Part shown: one piece after another, positions 12,443-20,258 of the stretch
How the letters are laid out: every line of letters starts with the position of its first letter
Numbering within the stretch: the stretch's first letter is position 1
Assembly: GCA_915066865.1 (NCBI GenBank)
Contig: CAJZEE010000026.1
Span: 1-22,482 of the forward strand
Source: an uncultured Veillonella sp.
Lineage (GTDB): Bacteria; Bacillota; Negativicutes; Veillonellales; Veillonellaceae
DNA length: 22,482 nucleotides
Direction of reading: 5' to 3'
Position numbers and translations under genes: made by a program
Notes under the pieces: generated by a model
Database searches by the model: none
Told to the model about the DNA's origin: nothing
The model's input: the letters and a program-made list of their open reading frames with translations, nothing else

Positions 12443-13432
12443 ATGAATCTATTCGAATTAGTAGGCCATATTTTTATGAATTCTATGGTCCCTATCTTAG
12501 TACTTATAGGCGTGGGATTTATATTAGATAGAAGATTTAAACTCGATCTATATACGCTGAGTAAACTAAACTTTTATATATTGTTACCTACCTTTATATT
12601 CCGAGCGATGTATGAAGCTAAACTTAACTCAGGTACTTTAGAAATTGTATTCTGTGCGCTCTGTGTACTCGTACTAAACTCCATCCTTTCAGATGTGGTA
12701 GGTAAGATGCAAGGATATGATGTGGCTAAGATTGCAACCTTAAAAAACTGCGTTATGTTTAATAACGTTGGGAATATGGGTGTCGCCCTTGCTATCTTTG
12801 TATTTACTAACATTCCATATGTCATTGATGGAGCCACACCCTATGCCAATTTAGGTCTTGTAAGCGTTGTATCTATCATGATCATTCAAACTATTAGCAG
12901 TAATACCTATGGGTTCTACCAAGCTGGAGCTGGACGACTAACCCCACGGGATGCACTAAAAGTCGTATTCCACATGCCTATGGTATACGCCATCCCACTG
13001 GCACTACTTTGCCAGCTATTGCCCTTTGATTTACACGGGCTCTTCTTCTTTGCACCACTCAATATATTTGCCAATGCCTTCGTTGGCGTCGCCATGATTG
13101 CCTTAGGTGTTCAAATTAATAGAACGCCGCTAAACTTTTTCAAGATGGATGTCATGCTCGCAACGACCTTACGACTCATTGTGAGCCCACTCATAGCCGC
13201 TGGTATTACTATACTATTTATAATGTTCTACGGCCCTATGCATCCAATAGCGGCACAAACTATCATTATAACCTATAGCGTTCCAACAGCTATTAATATG
13301 TCTCTTATTGCTATTGAAATGAAGAATAATCCAGAATATGCTACACAAATCGTAATGGGCACAACTATTTTATCCGCTATAACTATGCCACTGTTTATTA
13401 CAATCGCCTATTATCTCTTCCCATTATATTGA
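12443..13432 (+). CDS. AEC family transporter (auxin efflux carrier-like)
   Basis: A 329-residue integral membrane protein with about 10 helices in two five-helix halves, of the AEC/bile-arsenite-riboflavin superfamily. Marks are PILVLIGVGFILDRRFKLD at the start, LNFYILLPTFIFRA, CVMFNNVGNMGVALAIF in the first crossover region, and ITYSVPTAINMSLIAIEM plus QIVMGTTILSAITMPL at the end. Members move organic anions such as malate or malonate; the substrate here cannot be told. Two ATGs are adjacent; the second is used because AGGTG is 5 nt from it and only 2 from the first. It appears monocistronic and ends at a strong terminator. Confidence 0.88.
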   Translation: MNLFELVGHIFMNSMVPILVLIGVGFILDRRFKLDLYTLSKLNFYILLPTFIFRAMYEAKLNSGTLEIVFCALCVLVLNSILSDVVGKMQGYDVAKIATLKNCVMFNNVGNMGVALAIFVFTNIPYVIDGATPYANLGLVSVVSIMIIQTISSNTYGFYQAGAGRLTPRDALKVVFHMPMVYAIPLALLCQLLPFDLHGLFFFAPLNIFANAFVGVAMIALGVQINRTPLNFFKMDVMLATTLRLIVSPLIAAGITILFIMFYGPMHPIAAQTIIITYSVPTAINMSLIAIEMKNNPEYATQIVMGTTILSAITMPLFITIAYYLFPLY

Positions 13433-13450
13433 TACGAGTACACCTATACA

Positions 13451-13479
13451 AAAAGGAGCCCTCTAAAAGGGCTCCTTTT
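13451..13479. terminator. Bidirectional terminator after the AEC transporter
   Basis: An 11-bp perfect stem (AAAAGGAGCCC 13451-13461 with 13469-13479) and a 7-nt loop, with T-runs on both strands. It ends the AEC gene and can also end the convergent arsR-type gene about 80 bp away. Confidence 0.9.
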
Positions 13480-13561
13480 ATTATATTTTGAGGCCAAAAT
13501 ACTTATAAGTGTATCATAGGCTCATATCTTATAATGAGACTTTAAATGATTACGTTCTTAA

Positions 13562-13852
13562 TTATTGATGAGCTACGTGTTCCATCCCCATGCGAACTAA
13601 ACATTCAACATGATCATCGTTTAGAGAATAGTATGCTGTTTTCCCATCTTTACGATATGTAACAAGGCGTGCTTGGCGCAATACACGCAATTGATGAGAA
13701 ATAGCAGATTGTCCCATCTCCATGGTTTCTGCAATGTGATTAACACACATTTCATTTTCTAGTAATAGCTCTACTATTTTAAGGCGTGTAGGATCACCCA
13801 AGATTTTAAACAGTTCTGCTAGCTTCAGCAATGATTCTTGTTTGTCGGTCAT
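13562..13852 (-). CDS. ArsR/SmtB family metal-sensing repressor, CzrA-like
   Basis: A 96-residue winged-helix repressor of the ArsR/SmtB family. The DNA-binding helix-turn-helix is around NHIAETMEMGQSAISHQLRVLRQARLV (residues 38-64), then the wing YRKDGKTAYYSL. The C-terminal helix has D79-x-H81-x10-H92-x2-H95, exactly the spacing of the alpha-5 zinc/cobalt site of CzrA and SmtB, so a zinc (or cobalt) sensor is likely. There is also C36 in EMCVNH near the alpha-3 position, but the CxC of an arsenic sensor is absent. No metal transporter is adjacent, so its target is elsewhere or is itself. A palindromic operator candidate overlaps its predicted start of transcription. Confidence 0.9.
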   Translation of the reverse strand: MTDKQESLLKLAELFKILGDPTRLKIVELLLENEMCVNHIAETMEMGQSAISHQLRVLRQARLVTYRKDGKTAYYSLNDDHVECLVRMGMEHVAHQ

Positions 13853-13935
13853 ATAATCCCCCTTTTTTAATCCTATCCATTCTTTTTTGTAGCTCTTCTA
13901 TGTCACTAATCGATACGTCTTGACGTATAACACCA

Positions 13936-13954
13936 ATATGTATGGCATACATAT
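13936..13954. promoter_or_regulatory. Palindromic operator candidate upstream of the ArsR-type gene
   Basis: ATATGTATGGCATACATAT is a perfect inverted repeat (9 bp + G + 9 bp). It lies about 5 bp downstream of a minus-strand TATAAT (13959-13964), so it covers the expected transcription start, the usual place for autorepression by SmtB-type regulators, whose sites often contain ATATG...CATAT. Confidence 0.6.
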
Positions 13955-13977
13955 AGACATTATATCATTTTTAACAT

Positions 13978-14013
13978 AAAAAAGAGACTTTGAGAAACCA
14001 AAGTCTCTTTTTT
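13978..14013 (-). terminator. Terminator of the universal stress protein gene
   Basis: A 15-bp stem (AAAAAAGAGACTTTG 13978-13992 with 13999-14013) with a 6-nt loop and T-run; it lies just downstream of the usp stop codon and separates it from the ArsR-type gene. Confidence 0.9.
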
Positions 14014-14044
14014 TATCATATCTATATAAAATATAAGATATAAA

Positions 14045-14491
14045 TTATTTAATGATTAATACAGGGCAAGTGGAGTGGCTAGTTACATAGCTACTTACGC
14101 TACCCATGAATAAGCCTTTCAAAGGGCCAAGACCACGGCTACCCATTACGATGAGATCAGCATTATATTTTTTTGCCACTGCAAGTAGTGCAGGTCCAGG
14201 GGAGCCAACTTCAAATACGCTTTTAACTTTTACGCCTGCAGGAATTTCTTTCACTACATCATTAAGAATTTCCTTACCAGTTTCTTCCATATCCTCAGCA
14301 ATTTGCTCAGATACATATCCACCAGAAATTGGTGTTTGATCAAAATTGGAAATAGCAGACACAATATTTGCAACGTGAACAACAATCAATTCAGCTTGGT
14401 TGCGATCCGCTACAGCGAGAGCATGTTCCAACGCACGTTTAGCATTTTCAGAACCATCAGTAGGTACGACAATAGTTTTGTAGGTAACCAT
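14045..14491 (-). CDS. Universal stress protein (UspA family, ATP-binding type)
   Basis: A 148-residue single-domain Usp protein, a cytosolic nucleotide-binding stress protein. It shows the N-terminal IVVPTDGSENAKRAL strand-loop-helix, the D-x-GS start, and the C-terminal ATP-binding pattern G-x2-G-x9-GS (GSRGLGPLKGLFMGSVSS, about residues 118-135), followed by HSTCPVLIIK. These residues place it with ATP-binding members. The ATG follows AGGAGGGG at about 5-6 nt. It is monocistronic, with a terminator downstream and a TATAAT at 14608-14613 (minus strand) upstream. What stress it answers is unknown. Confidence 0.93.
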   Translation of the reverse strand: MVTYKTIVVPTDGSENAKRALEHALAVADRNQAELIVVHVANIVSAISNFDQTPISGGYVSEQIAEDMEETGKEILNDVVKEIPAGVKVKSVFEVGSPGPALLAVAKKYNADLIVMGSRGLGPLKGLFMGSVSSYVTSHSTCPVLIIK

Positions 14492-14660
14492 AATAACCCC
14501 TCCTATTCCTAATCCCTCAAAGGGGATATGATCAAATATCGTTTAGCCTATACTAATATATTCTAGACCATCAAGGAAAACTCCTCTTTTTTCTGAGGAT
14601 TTATTACATTATAGCACAAATCGTACAGAATTATACAAATAAAAGAATATTATGCGTATA

Positions 14661-15932
14661 TTAAAGAACCTGAGACGATTGATTTGTATTAAGTGTAGTA
14701 GTCAATTTAAAACCATCTAATATATCTATAAGTTCCTGAGTAGCAAGATTGCTAGTGGATGGACCAATCATTCGAGCTACTGCTACATTACCTTCATTGC
14801 CAAGAATAATTGTTGCGCCAAAGGATACTGGTTCCGCTACAAATGTATCAGATGTATTTGGATTTTTCATATGGCCCGCCAAATAGAACATCACATTACC
14901 GTCAATGATATGCGTTTCATAACGAGTAATCGTGGCCTTGTTCACATCAACCAATTGTTTAAGATAATAATCACCAAGCATCTGCTTAGCCATCATAGTT
15001 GGCATGCCGGAACTAACAGCTTGTACTGGAATTGTAAAGGACTCAATGTCAAGGCGTACATTATGTTTAGTGAAAGCAATCTTACCTTTTTCATTAAGAC
15101 GGGTGAAACCTTTTGGATAGGTAAATTTGATACCTTCTGCAACACTGATATCGCTTGTGCCGGTTAATATTTTTTTTACCCCTTTAATAGCATTAGAACC
15201 GCGCTTATTGATCAATTCAAAGGATGGAATGGTATGTTCCATCAAACCTAGCTCCATAAACTCTGCACGAACAGGTGCATACGTACTAGACAAATTGTAC
15301 CGATGAGTTGGATCTTTCTCCATGATAAATTCTGCTTCAAATACAGATTGAACCGGTTCTGTAGATGTCATATCCGCATAAGATTTTGGTGTACTTTTAT
15401 CCCAACGCGCAGAGACTGCACCTTTCTTAGCAAAGAACCCACCAACAATATCATTATGCTCAAAGTTATTGCTATGTTGGCGCCAGATATTTAAATACTC
15501 CTCATTAGACATGCCCTTAATAGGTACACCATACCAAGTCGTATTCCATTCTTTTTGAGATATTCCTTCTTGTGGTGTATTATTGCGCTTAGTAAAAGAT
15601 ACTGTATAGGAATCCTCTTGCGTAGGGCCCGCTAAATTGAAGGAATACCCTTGAATATGTTCGCTTTCACTACGCACATCCATATCTAACATAACGCCAT
15701 CAGCTACACGCCAAGGAATCGAGAACATATAACCATTTTTGTAATCCTTCACCACCGTGTTCATCTTAGTAGCATAGGATTTGTATTGTTCTGGCAAAAT
15801 AGATGCGGAATCCTTCTGAGATTCCACAATAGATAAAGGTGTATCAGGCGTCTTCTGTAAACCTTCCGCCATAATAGAAGTCGTTCCCAAAGCCATGACA
15901 GCTAAGGTTGCCGCAAATAAACGTAACTTCAT
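14661..15932 (-). CDS. Exported protein of unknown function, last gene of the amino acid ABC operon
   Basis: A 423-residue protein I do not recognise. It has a clear signal peptide (MKLRLF, hydrophobic core, cleavage likely after A22 in SIMA) and no lipobox, so it should be released to the periplasm or outside. The mature protein has no cysteine at all and no further membrane helix. Two stretches resemble one another: YKNGYMFSIPWRVADGVMLD (about 64-83) with a following charged strand, and a later segment around GIKFTYPKGFTRLNEKGK followed by RLDIESFTIP; each could begin a similar alpha/beta module, but this is only visual. It starts 8 bp after the stop codon of the ABC ATPase gene, so it is almost surely co-transcribed with the transporter. 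Possible roles include helping binding or uptake of the substrate; none is established. Confidence 0.8.
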   Translation of the reverse strand: MKLRLFAATLAVMALGTTSIMAEGLQKTPDTPLSIVESQKDSASILPEQYKSYATKMNTVVKDYKNGYMFSIPWRVADGVMLDMDVRSESEHIQGYSFNLAGPTQEDSYTVSFTKRNNTPQEGISQKEWNTTWYGVPIKGMSNEEYLNIWRQHSNNFEHNDIVGGFFAKKGAVSARWDKSTPKSYADMTSTEPVQSVFEAEFIMEKDPTHRYNLSSTYAPVRAEFMELGLMEHTIPSFELINKRGSNAIKGVKKILTGTSDISVAEGIKFTYPKGFTRLNEKGKIAFTKHNVRLDIESFTIPVQAVSSGMPTMMAKQMLGDYYLKQLVDVNKATITRYETHIIDGNVMFYLAGHMKNPNTSDTFVAEPVSFGATIILGNEGNVAVARMIGPSTSNLATQELIDILDGFKLTTTLNTNQSSQVL

Positions 15933-15940
15933 AGAACCTC

Positions 15941-16696
15941 CTATAACATATTATCCAAGAACGCTTTCGTTCTTTCGTTCTGCGGATGACTAAAAATTTG
16001 TTCTGGTGTTCCTTCTTCTTGAATAACACCATCAGCCATAAAGATAACACGATCCGATACTTCACGAGCAAAGTTCATTTCATGAGTTACGATAATCATC
16101 GTCATGTGATCGTCCGCCAATTGTTTGATTGTCTTAAGAACCTCACCAGTAAGCTCAGGATCAAGAGCAGATGTAGGTTCATCAAAAAGCATGATTTCTG
16201 GATTCATCGCTAGCGCACGGGCAATAGCTACACGCTGTTGCTGACCGCCAGACAAGCGAGATGGATACATATCTCGTTTTTCCCATAATCCTACTTTATT
16301 GAGTAATTGCTCTGCAATCGGTGAGATTTCGTCATCTTTCATACCTTTTACCATACGTGGAGCAATCATAATATTATCTAATACCGTCATATGCGGGAAC
16401 AAATTGAAAGATTGGAATACCATACCCATGCGGAGCAATAATTCATGCTGAGTTTGAGGAGAAGCGTATTTTACAACCCCATTTTCAGTACTAGCAAGAA
16501 TCGTACCATCAACGGTAATAGAGCCTCCATCAATCGTTTCTAACTGACCCAAGCAGCGTAAAAATGTAGATTTACCAGAACCAGAAGGTCCGATAATAGA
16601 AACGATTTCTCCTCTATTCATTTTGAGCGACACATCGCGCAATACGGTTTGATTATTAAAGCGTTTTTCAATACGCTCCATATTTACAAATGTCAT
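15941..16696 (-). CDS. Polar amino acid ABC transporter ATP-binding protein
   Basis: A 251-residue ATPase of the GlnQ/HisP type. Walker A GPSGSGKST (36-44), Q-loop GMVFQSFNLFPHMTVLDN (91-108), signature RLSGGQQQRV (147-156), Walker B IMLFDEP (168-174) with SALDPEL, and switch histidine in VTHEM. These are the classic amino acid importer motifs. The ATG follows AGAGGT at about 5 nt. It lies 153 bp downstream of the permease gene; that gap shows no terminator or gene that I can recognise. The unknown exported protein follows after 8 bp. Together with the permease and the binding lipoprotein it forms a full importer. Confidence 0.93.
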   Translation of the reverse strand: MTFVNMERIEKRFNNQTVLRDVSLKMNRGEIVSIIGPSGSGKSTFLRCLGQLETIDGGSITVDGTILASTENGVVKYASPQTQHELLLRMGMVFQSFNLFPHMTVLDNIMIAPRMVKGMKDDEISPIAEQLLNKVGLWEKRDMYPSRLSGGQQQRVAIARALAMNPEIMLFDEPTSALDPELTGEVLKTIKQLADDHMTMIIVTHEMNFAREVSDRVIFMADGVIQEEGTPEQIFSHPQNERTKAFLDNML

Positions 16697-16849
16697 AAGT
16701 ACCTCTTACATCGTCAGATTAAGTATATAATTAGCGTCTCAAGTAAAGATATCTCATCTACGAAATCGCATCTATAGACATAAAATACAAGTATCTCGCC
16801 TATAAAACTAGCTACACCATTACATACGACAAACTACTATAGAATTAGA

Positions 16850-17506
16850 TTAATCTTCGTATACAGCAAATCTTCGTTCTAAGTAGCTGAAGATATTCGT
16901 CAAAATAAAGGTAAAGATTAAGTAGAATAATGCTGCCACGAGAAATGCAGAAATATCAAAATCACGTTGTACGATAGATTTTGTAATACGCAAGATATCA
17001 TTCATTGCCAATACATACACGAGAGATGTATCTTTCAATAAGTTAATCGTCTCATTCGCAAGAGGAGGCAATACACGTTTAAACATTTGTGGCAAGATGA
17101 TCTTACGCATAGTTTGTGCATAGGTAAAACCAAGAACCTTCGCCCCTTCGTACTGACCTCGAGAGATAGATTGAATACCCCCACGGAAAATCTCACATAA
17201 ATAAGCTGCGTAGTTTAAGACGAAGGTAAGAACTGCTGCCGTCGCGTCATCCATCTGAATGGCACCGTCTGTAATGATTGGCAAGGCATAATAGACGAAT
17301 AAAATTTGTAACATCAACGGTGTGCCACGCATCAAATACACGAAAGCATCAACAAACTTATCTACTAAAGGCAATTTAGATAGACGTAACATAGCCATTA
17401 AAATGCCACCAGGAATAGATAAAATCCATACAATACAGAATAGCGATACGGTTACCTTTAAACCATCAGCGATGGTTGGGATAATCTGCAATAAATAATC
17501 TAACAT
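16850..17506 (-). CDS. Polar amino acid ABC transporter permease
   Basis: A 218-residue permease of the HisM/GlnP family with about five helices. The block MLRLSKLPLVDKFVDAFVYLMRGTPLMLQ, then YAAYLCEIFRGGIQSISRGQYEGAKVLGFTYAQTMRKIILPQMFK (the EAA loop contacting the ATPase) and LLKDTSLVYVLAM are all standard. The start is the ATG preceded by AAGGAG at 6-7 nt; a 20-residue longer reading would start inside the intercistronic hairpin and is rejected. It follows the binding-protein gene, with that hairpin between them. Confidence 0.92.
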   Translation of the reverse strand: MLDYLLQIIPTIADGLKVTVSLFCIVWILSIPGGILMAMLRLSKLPLVDKFVDAFVYLMRGTPLMLQILFVYYALPIITDGAIQMDDATAAVLTFVLNYAAYLCEIFRGGIQSISRGQYEGAKVLGFTYAQTMRKIILPQMFKRVLPPLANETINLLKDTSLVYVLAMNDILRITKSIVQRDFDISAFLVAALFYLIFTFILTNIFSYLERRFAVYED

Positions 17507-17527
17507 GAAAGACTCCTTCAAAACACG

Positions 17528-17560
17528 ACTAGAGAAGGGCCATCTGGCCGCTTCTCTAGT
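17528..17560 (-). terminator. Intercistronic hairpin between binding-protein and permease genes
   Basis: Arms 17528-17537 and 17551-17560 (ACTAGAGAAG / CTTCTCTAGT) plus an inner GGCC/GGCC pair around ATCT, with one bulged G. On the minus strand it is followed only by CGTGTTTTG, so it is a leaky terminator or an RNA-stabilising stem. Such stems commonly let the binding protein be made in excess over the membrane parts. Confidence 0.7.
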
Positions 17561-17629
17561 GTACATTTCGTTCTTTAATTATCAGTTGTACCTACTGACC
17601 ATAGTACTATTAGTATATCACGAATTGTA

Positions 17630-18442
17630 CTATTTAGCATCGCTCTTATCTAAGTCTGCGCCTGAGCCTAACCATTTTTCAGCAATTTTATCAGCAGTAC
17701 CGTCTTTTTTCATTTCAGCTAAGATACCATTAATTTTGTCACGCAAAGCAGTATCATCTTTACGGAAACCAACAGCGAAATTATCAACACCGTAGTCAGT
17801 ACCTTCTACAATTTTGTATTTACCAGGTTCTTTTGTCATAAGATAACGAGCGATTACACCGTCAGCAATAACCGCATCAACACGACCAATACCAAGATCC
17901 ATAAATGCACTTACAAAATCCGCATAGGATTTTGTCTCCTTAACAGTCTTACCACTTGGGTCGTTTTGCAATGCTGCTTCACCAGTACTAGCTTGTTGCA
18001 CGCCTACTACCTTACCAGCTAAATCAGCTTTACCTTTAATGGAGTCATCGTCACTACGAACAATGACGTATTGTTTATCCTTCATATATGTGTTAGAGAA
18101 CAAAATATTTTTCTCGCGCTCAGGAGAAACTGTTAAGCCATTCCACAAAGCATCAATTTTTTTAGATTTTAGTTCCGCTTCTTTACTGGACCAGTCGATA
18201 GCTTTGAATTCTACATCCATGCCAGCACGTTTAGCTGCTTCTTTAGCCATGTCGATATCAAACCCGACGATTTCACCTTTTTCATCTTTAAAGCCCATTG
18301 GAGGGAAACTATCATCTAAACCGATAACAACTTTCTTAGGCAATTCTGTATTAGCCTTTTTAGTGTCACCACCACAACCTGTTACAAATGCCATCATAGA
18401 TACAGCTGCAAGGCCAACGGCCATCATCTTTTTCCAATTCAT
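17630..18442 (-). CDS. Amino acid ABC transporter substrate-binding lipoprotein (family 3)
   Basis: A 270-residue solute-binding protein. The N-terminal signal ends in the lipobox VTGC (C23), so the mature protein is lipid-anchored outside the membrane. Family 3 blocks follow: KKVVIGLDDSFPPMGFKDEKGEIVGFDIDMAKEAAKR-type first lobe (about 43-80), WNGLTVSPEREKNILFSNTYM, and GKVVGVQQASTGEAAL at the start of the second lobe, with the C-terminal NGILAEMKKDGTADKIAEKWLG repeat of the family. Ligand is a polar amino acid, identity unknown. The ATG follows GGAGGAT at 4 nt; a 6-residue longer reading lacks a ribosome binding site. It is the first gene of the operon, with a good promoter upstream. Confidence 0.93.
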   Translation of the reverse strand: MNWKKMMAVGLAAVSMMAFVTGCGGDTKKANTELPKKVVIGLDDSFPPMGFKDEKGEIVGFDIDMAKEAAKRAGMDVEFKAIDWSSKEAELKSKKIDALWNGLTVSPEREKNILFSNTYMKDKQYVIVRSDDDSIKGKADLAGKVVGVQQASTGEAALQNDPSGKTVKETKSYADFVSAFMDLGIGRVDAVIADGVIARYLMTKEPGKYKIVEGTDYGVDNFAVGFRKDDTALRDKINGILAEMKKDGTADKIAEKWLGSGADLDKSDAK

Positions 18443-18525
18443 AACTATCCTCCACAGCAATTATCGCCTATTTTCTACTTAATAATATGTTCAATACAGA
18501 TTTAGATTCCGTACTTAATGATTGT

Positions 18526-18554
18526 ATTATACTTTAGTTCGTTAAAGTTGTAAA
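18526..18554 (-). promoter_or_regulatory. Promoter of the amino acid ABC operon
   Basis: On the minus strand, TTTACA (18549-18554) and TATAAT (18526-18531) with a 17-bp spacer, about 84 nt upstream of the binding-protein start codon. No riboswitch or T-box features are seen in the short leader. Confidence 0.7.
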
Positions 18555-18700
18555 TAGTTAATTCAATAAATTTGTGGATTTTTCATTTTATAGATTCTTG
18601 TCATATATTTTATGTTTCTAGATTCATTTATTCTATGATTCTGTAGGCCTATGTTTATATCGCTGTATGCCTATATTATATGACGTTTAGTGCTTATGCT

Positions 18701-19177
18701 TTATGACTGCGTATGTTTATGGATGGCCTCAATCATCGCCATTTTATCATTGTACGACACCTGATGCAGATCAAGTGGTATCACATAGATTCCACCATGA
18801 CCATTCATCGCTTGCAACTCGCGCCATTCCTCAGTGAATCCGATAATATGCTCATAATCAACAAAGACGAAATATTCATCCCCATAAAATAAACTGTGAA
18901 AGTATTCTTTCACAGAAAAAGGCCTACGTTTTAACACGAGGCCCTTTTCACAGATAAAAGCTTGACTTTCACCTAATCTATGAAGGGTCCATAATATCAC
19001 GAGCAGCAACAGATAATACCATACACGTTCCGCCCAGTCTGAGGGCATATATTTTACAATCAACGCACACGCAACTAGACCGATGATGCGACCGGTCCAC
19101 TGTATACCGCGATGTATTTCTAAGCTCTGTTGTACGGCACCTGATGAAAAGCGTTCCATCGCCTCTTGTTTCGTCAT
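18701..19177 (-). CDS. Small membrane protein of unknown function
   Basis: A 158-residue protein I cannot name. Residues about 27-44 (RIIGLVACALIVKYMP) and 50-65 (RVWYYLLLLVILWTLHRL) are two membrane helices close together; the remaining C-terminal part (about 70-158) is soluble, with FICEKGLVLKRRPF, then aromatic-rich YFHSLFYGDEYFVFVDYEHIIGF and a final helix, an arrangement reminiscent of small proteins with a PH-like domain after a helical hairpin. The ATG follows GTGAGG at 6 nt. It lies 36 bp downstream of trpS on the same strand, with no terminator between them, so co-transcription is likely; a functional tie to tryptophan is not implied. Confidence 0.75.
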   Translation of the reverse strand: MTKQEAMERFSSGAVQQSLEIHRGIQWTGRIIGLVACALIVKYMPSDWAERVWYYLLLLVILWTLHRLGESQAFICEKGLVLKRRPFSVKEYFHSLFYGDEYFVFVDYEHIIGFTEEWRELQAMNGHGGIYVIPLDLHQVSYNDKMAMIEAIHKHTQS

Positions 19178-19213
19178 GGTTTACCTCACAAATTGAAAGT
19201 CTACTATATGATT

Positions 19214-20200
19214 TTATTTACGGCACAAGCCCATAGCTTGTTCTACCTTACGATACATTGCACTTGCTTTAGCATGCGCCTTAGCAGCCCCTTCATCAAG
19301 GATTACATCCAATTCAGGGCTTGTAATCAATTCATTGTAACGTTGTTGAATTGGTTCAAGGGTTGCTACTAATAGATCAGCAATATCGGATTTAAATACA
19401 CCGTAACCTTTGCCAGCGTACATTTCTTCGATAGCTTCGTAGCTGTCTTTCGTAATGGCACGGTATATTCCCATCAAGTTAGAAATGCCAGGTTTATTCT
19501 CTTTATCATAACGCACTGCATTATCAGAATCAGTTTGAGCGCGTTTCAATTTTTTCACAATCAAATCTGGAGCATCCAAAAGACGAATTGTAGCATTTTG
19601 GTTATCATCAGATTTACTCATTTTTTTGGTTGGCTCTTGTAAGCTCATAACACGAGCACCACCTTCGCCTACCTTAATATCAGGTACTACGAAAGTTTCA
19701 CCGAATTTACGGTTAAAACGCTCTGCTAAATTACGAGTCAGCTCAAGGTGTTGCTTTTGGTCTTCACCTACAGGAACATAATTCGTACCATATAGCAGAA
19801 TATCTGCCGCCATCAATGGTGGATACGTAAGCAACGCTGTAGGAATAGAGTCACCTTGCTTTTGAGACTTATCTTTGTACTGAGTCATACGCTCTAATTC
19901 GCCAACATAGCTAATAGATTGCATAACCCAACCGAGCTTAACATGCTCAGGTACTTCGGATTGTACGAATAATGTTACCTTTTTAGGATCGAGGCCAACT
20001 GCAAGATATACTGCAGCCAAATTACGAGTATTTTGGAATAACTCTTTTGGATCTTGCGGTACAGTGATCGCATGTTGGTTAACGATGCAATAGTAACATT
20101 CATCAGTATCTTGATAGTCTAAGAAATTACGTAAAGCCCCCAAATAGTTACCAAGTGTTAACTCCCCACTTGGTTGGATGCCGGAAAATATAACTGCCAT
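19214..20200 (-). CDS. trpS: Tryptophanyl-tRNA synthetase
   Basis: TrpRS charges tRNA-Trp in the cytosol. The 328-residue length is typical of bacterial class Ic enzymes. The HIGH-type motif is TLGNYLG (15-21) after SGIQPSG, and the KMSKS loop is intact at 193-197. Other conserved parts are NQHAIT (41-46), PLMAADILLY (128-137) and PVGEDQKQHLELTRNLAERFN (143-163). The ATG follows AGGGAGA at about 5 nt. It lies 58 bp after glmS, behind a terminator-like hairpin; no T-box leader fits in this gap, so unlike many Firmicute trpS genes it shows no visible tRNA-sensing control. Confidence 0.97.
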   Translation of the reverse strand: MAVIFSGIQPSGELTLGNYLGALRNFLDYQDTDECYYCIVNQHAITVPQDPKELFQNTRNLAAVYLAVGLDPKKVTLFVQSEVPEHVKLGWVMQSISYVGELERMTQYKDKSQKQGDSIPTALLTYPPLMAADILLYGTNYVPVGEDQKQHLELTRNLAERFNRKFGETFVVPDIKVGEGGARVMSLQEPTKKMSKSDDNQNATIRLLDAPDLIVKKLKRAQTDSDNAVRYDKENKPGISNLMGIYRAITKDSYEAIEEMYAGKGYGVFKSDIADLLVATLEPIQQRYNELITSPELDVILDEGAAKAHAKASAMYRKVEQAMGLCRK

Positions 20201-20224
20201 AATAGTCTCCCTATATTGAAATAA

Positions 20225-20250
20225 ACCAACAGTGCCAAAGCACTGTTGGT
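20225..20250 (-). terminator. Terminator after glmS
   Basis: An 11-bp perfect stem (ACCAACAGTGC 20225-20235 with 20240-20250) around CAAA, followed on the minus strand by TTTATTTC. The T-run is short, so some read-through into trpS is likely. Confidence 0.75.
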
Positions 20251-20258
20251 TATATATA

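Noticed and set aside
16697..16849. A hidden small gene or terminator between the ABC permease and ATPase genes
   Set aside because: No open frame with a ribosome binding site and no convincing hairpin was seen; only scattered short repeats.
18039..18482. A 147-codon plus-strand reading frame opposite the amino acid-binding lipoprotein
   Set aside because: It is the mirror of a well-defined family 3 binding protein and extends into its leader without any start signals.
18555..18700. Loose TTATG/CTATG-type repetition downstream of the 158-residue protein gene
   Set aside because: Units are irregular and AT-rich; no defined repeat length or structure could be supported.
20201..20258. T-box leader in front of trpS
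   Set aside because: The gap is only 58 bp and is mostly a terminator hairpin; there is no T-box consensus or specifier loop.
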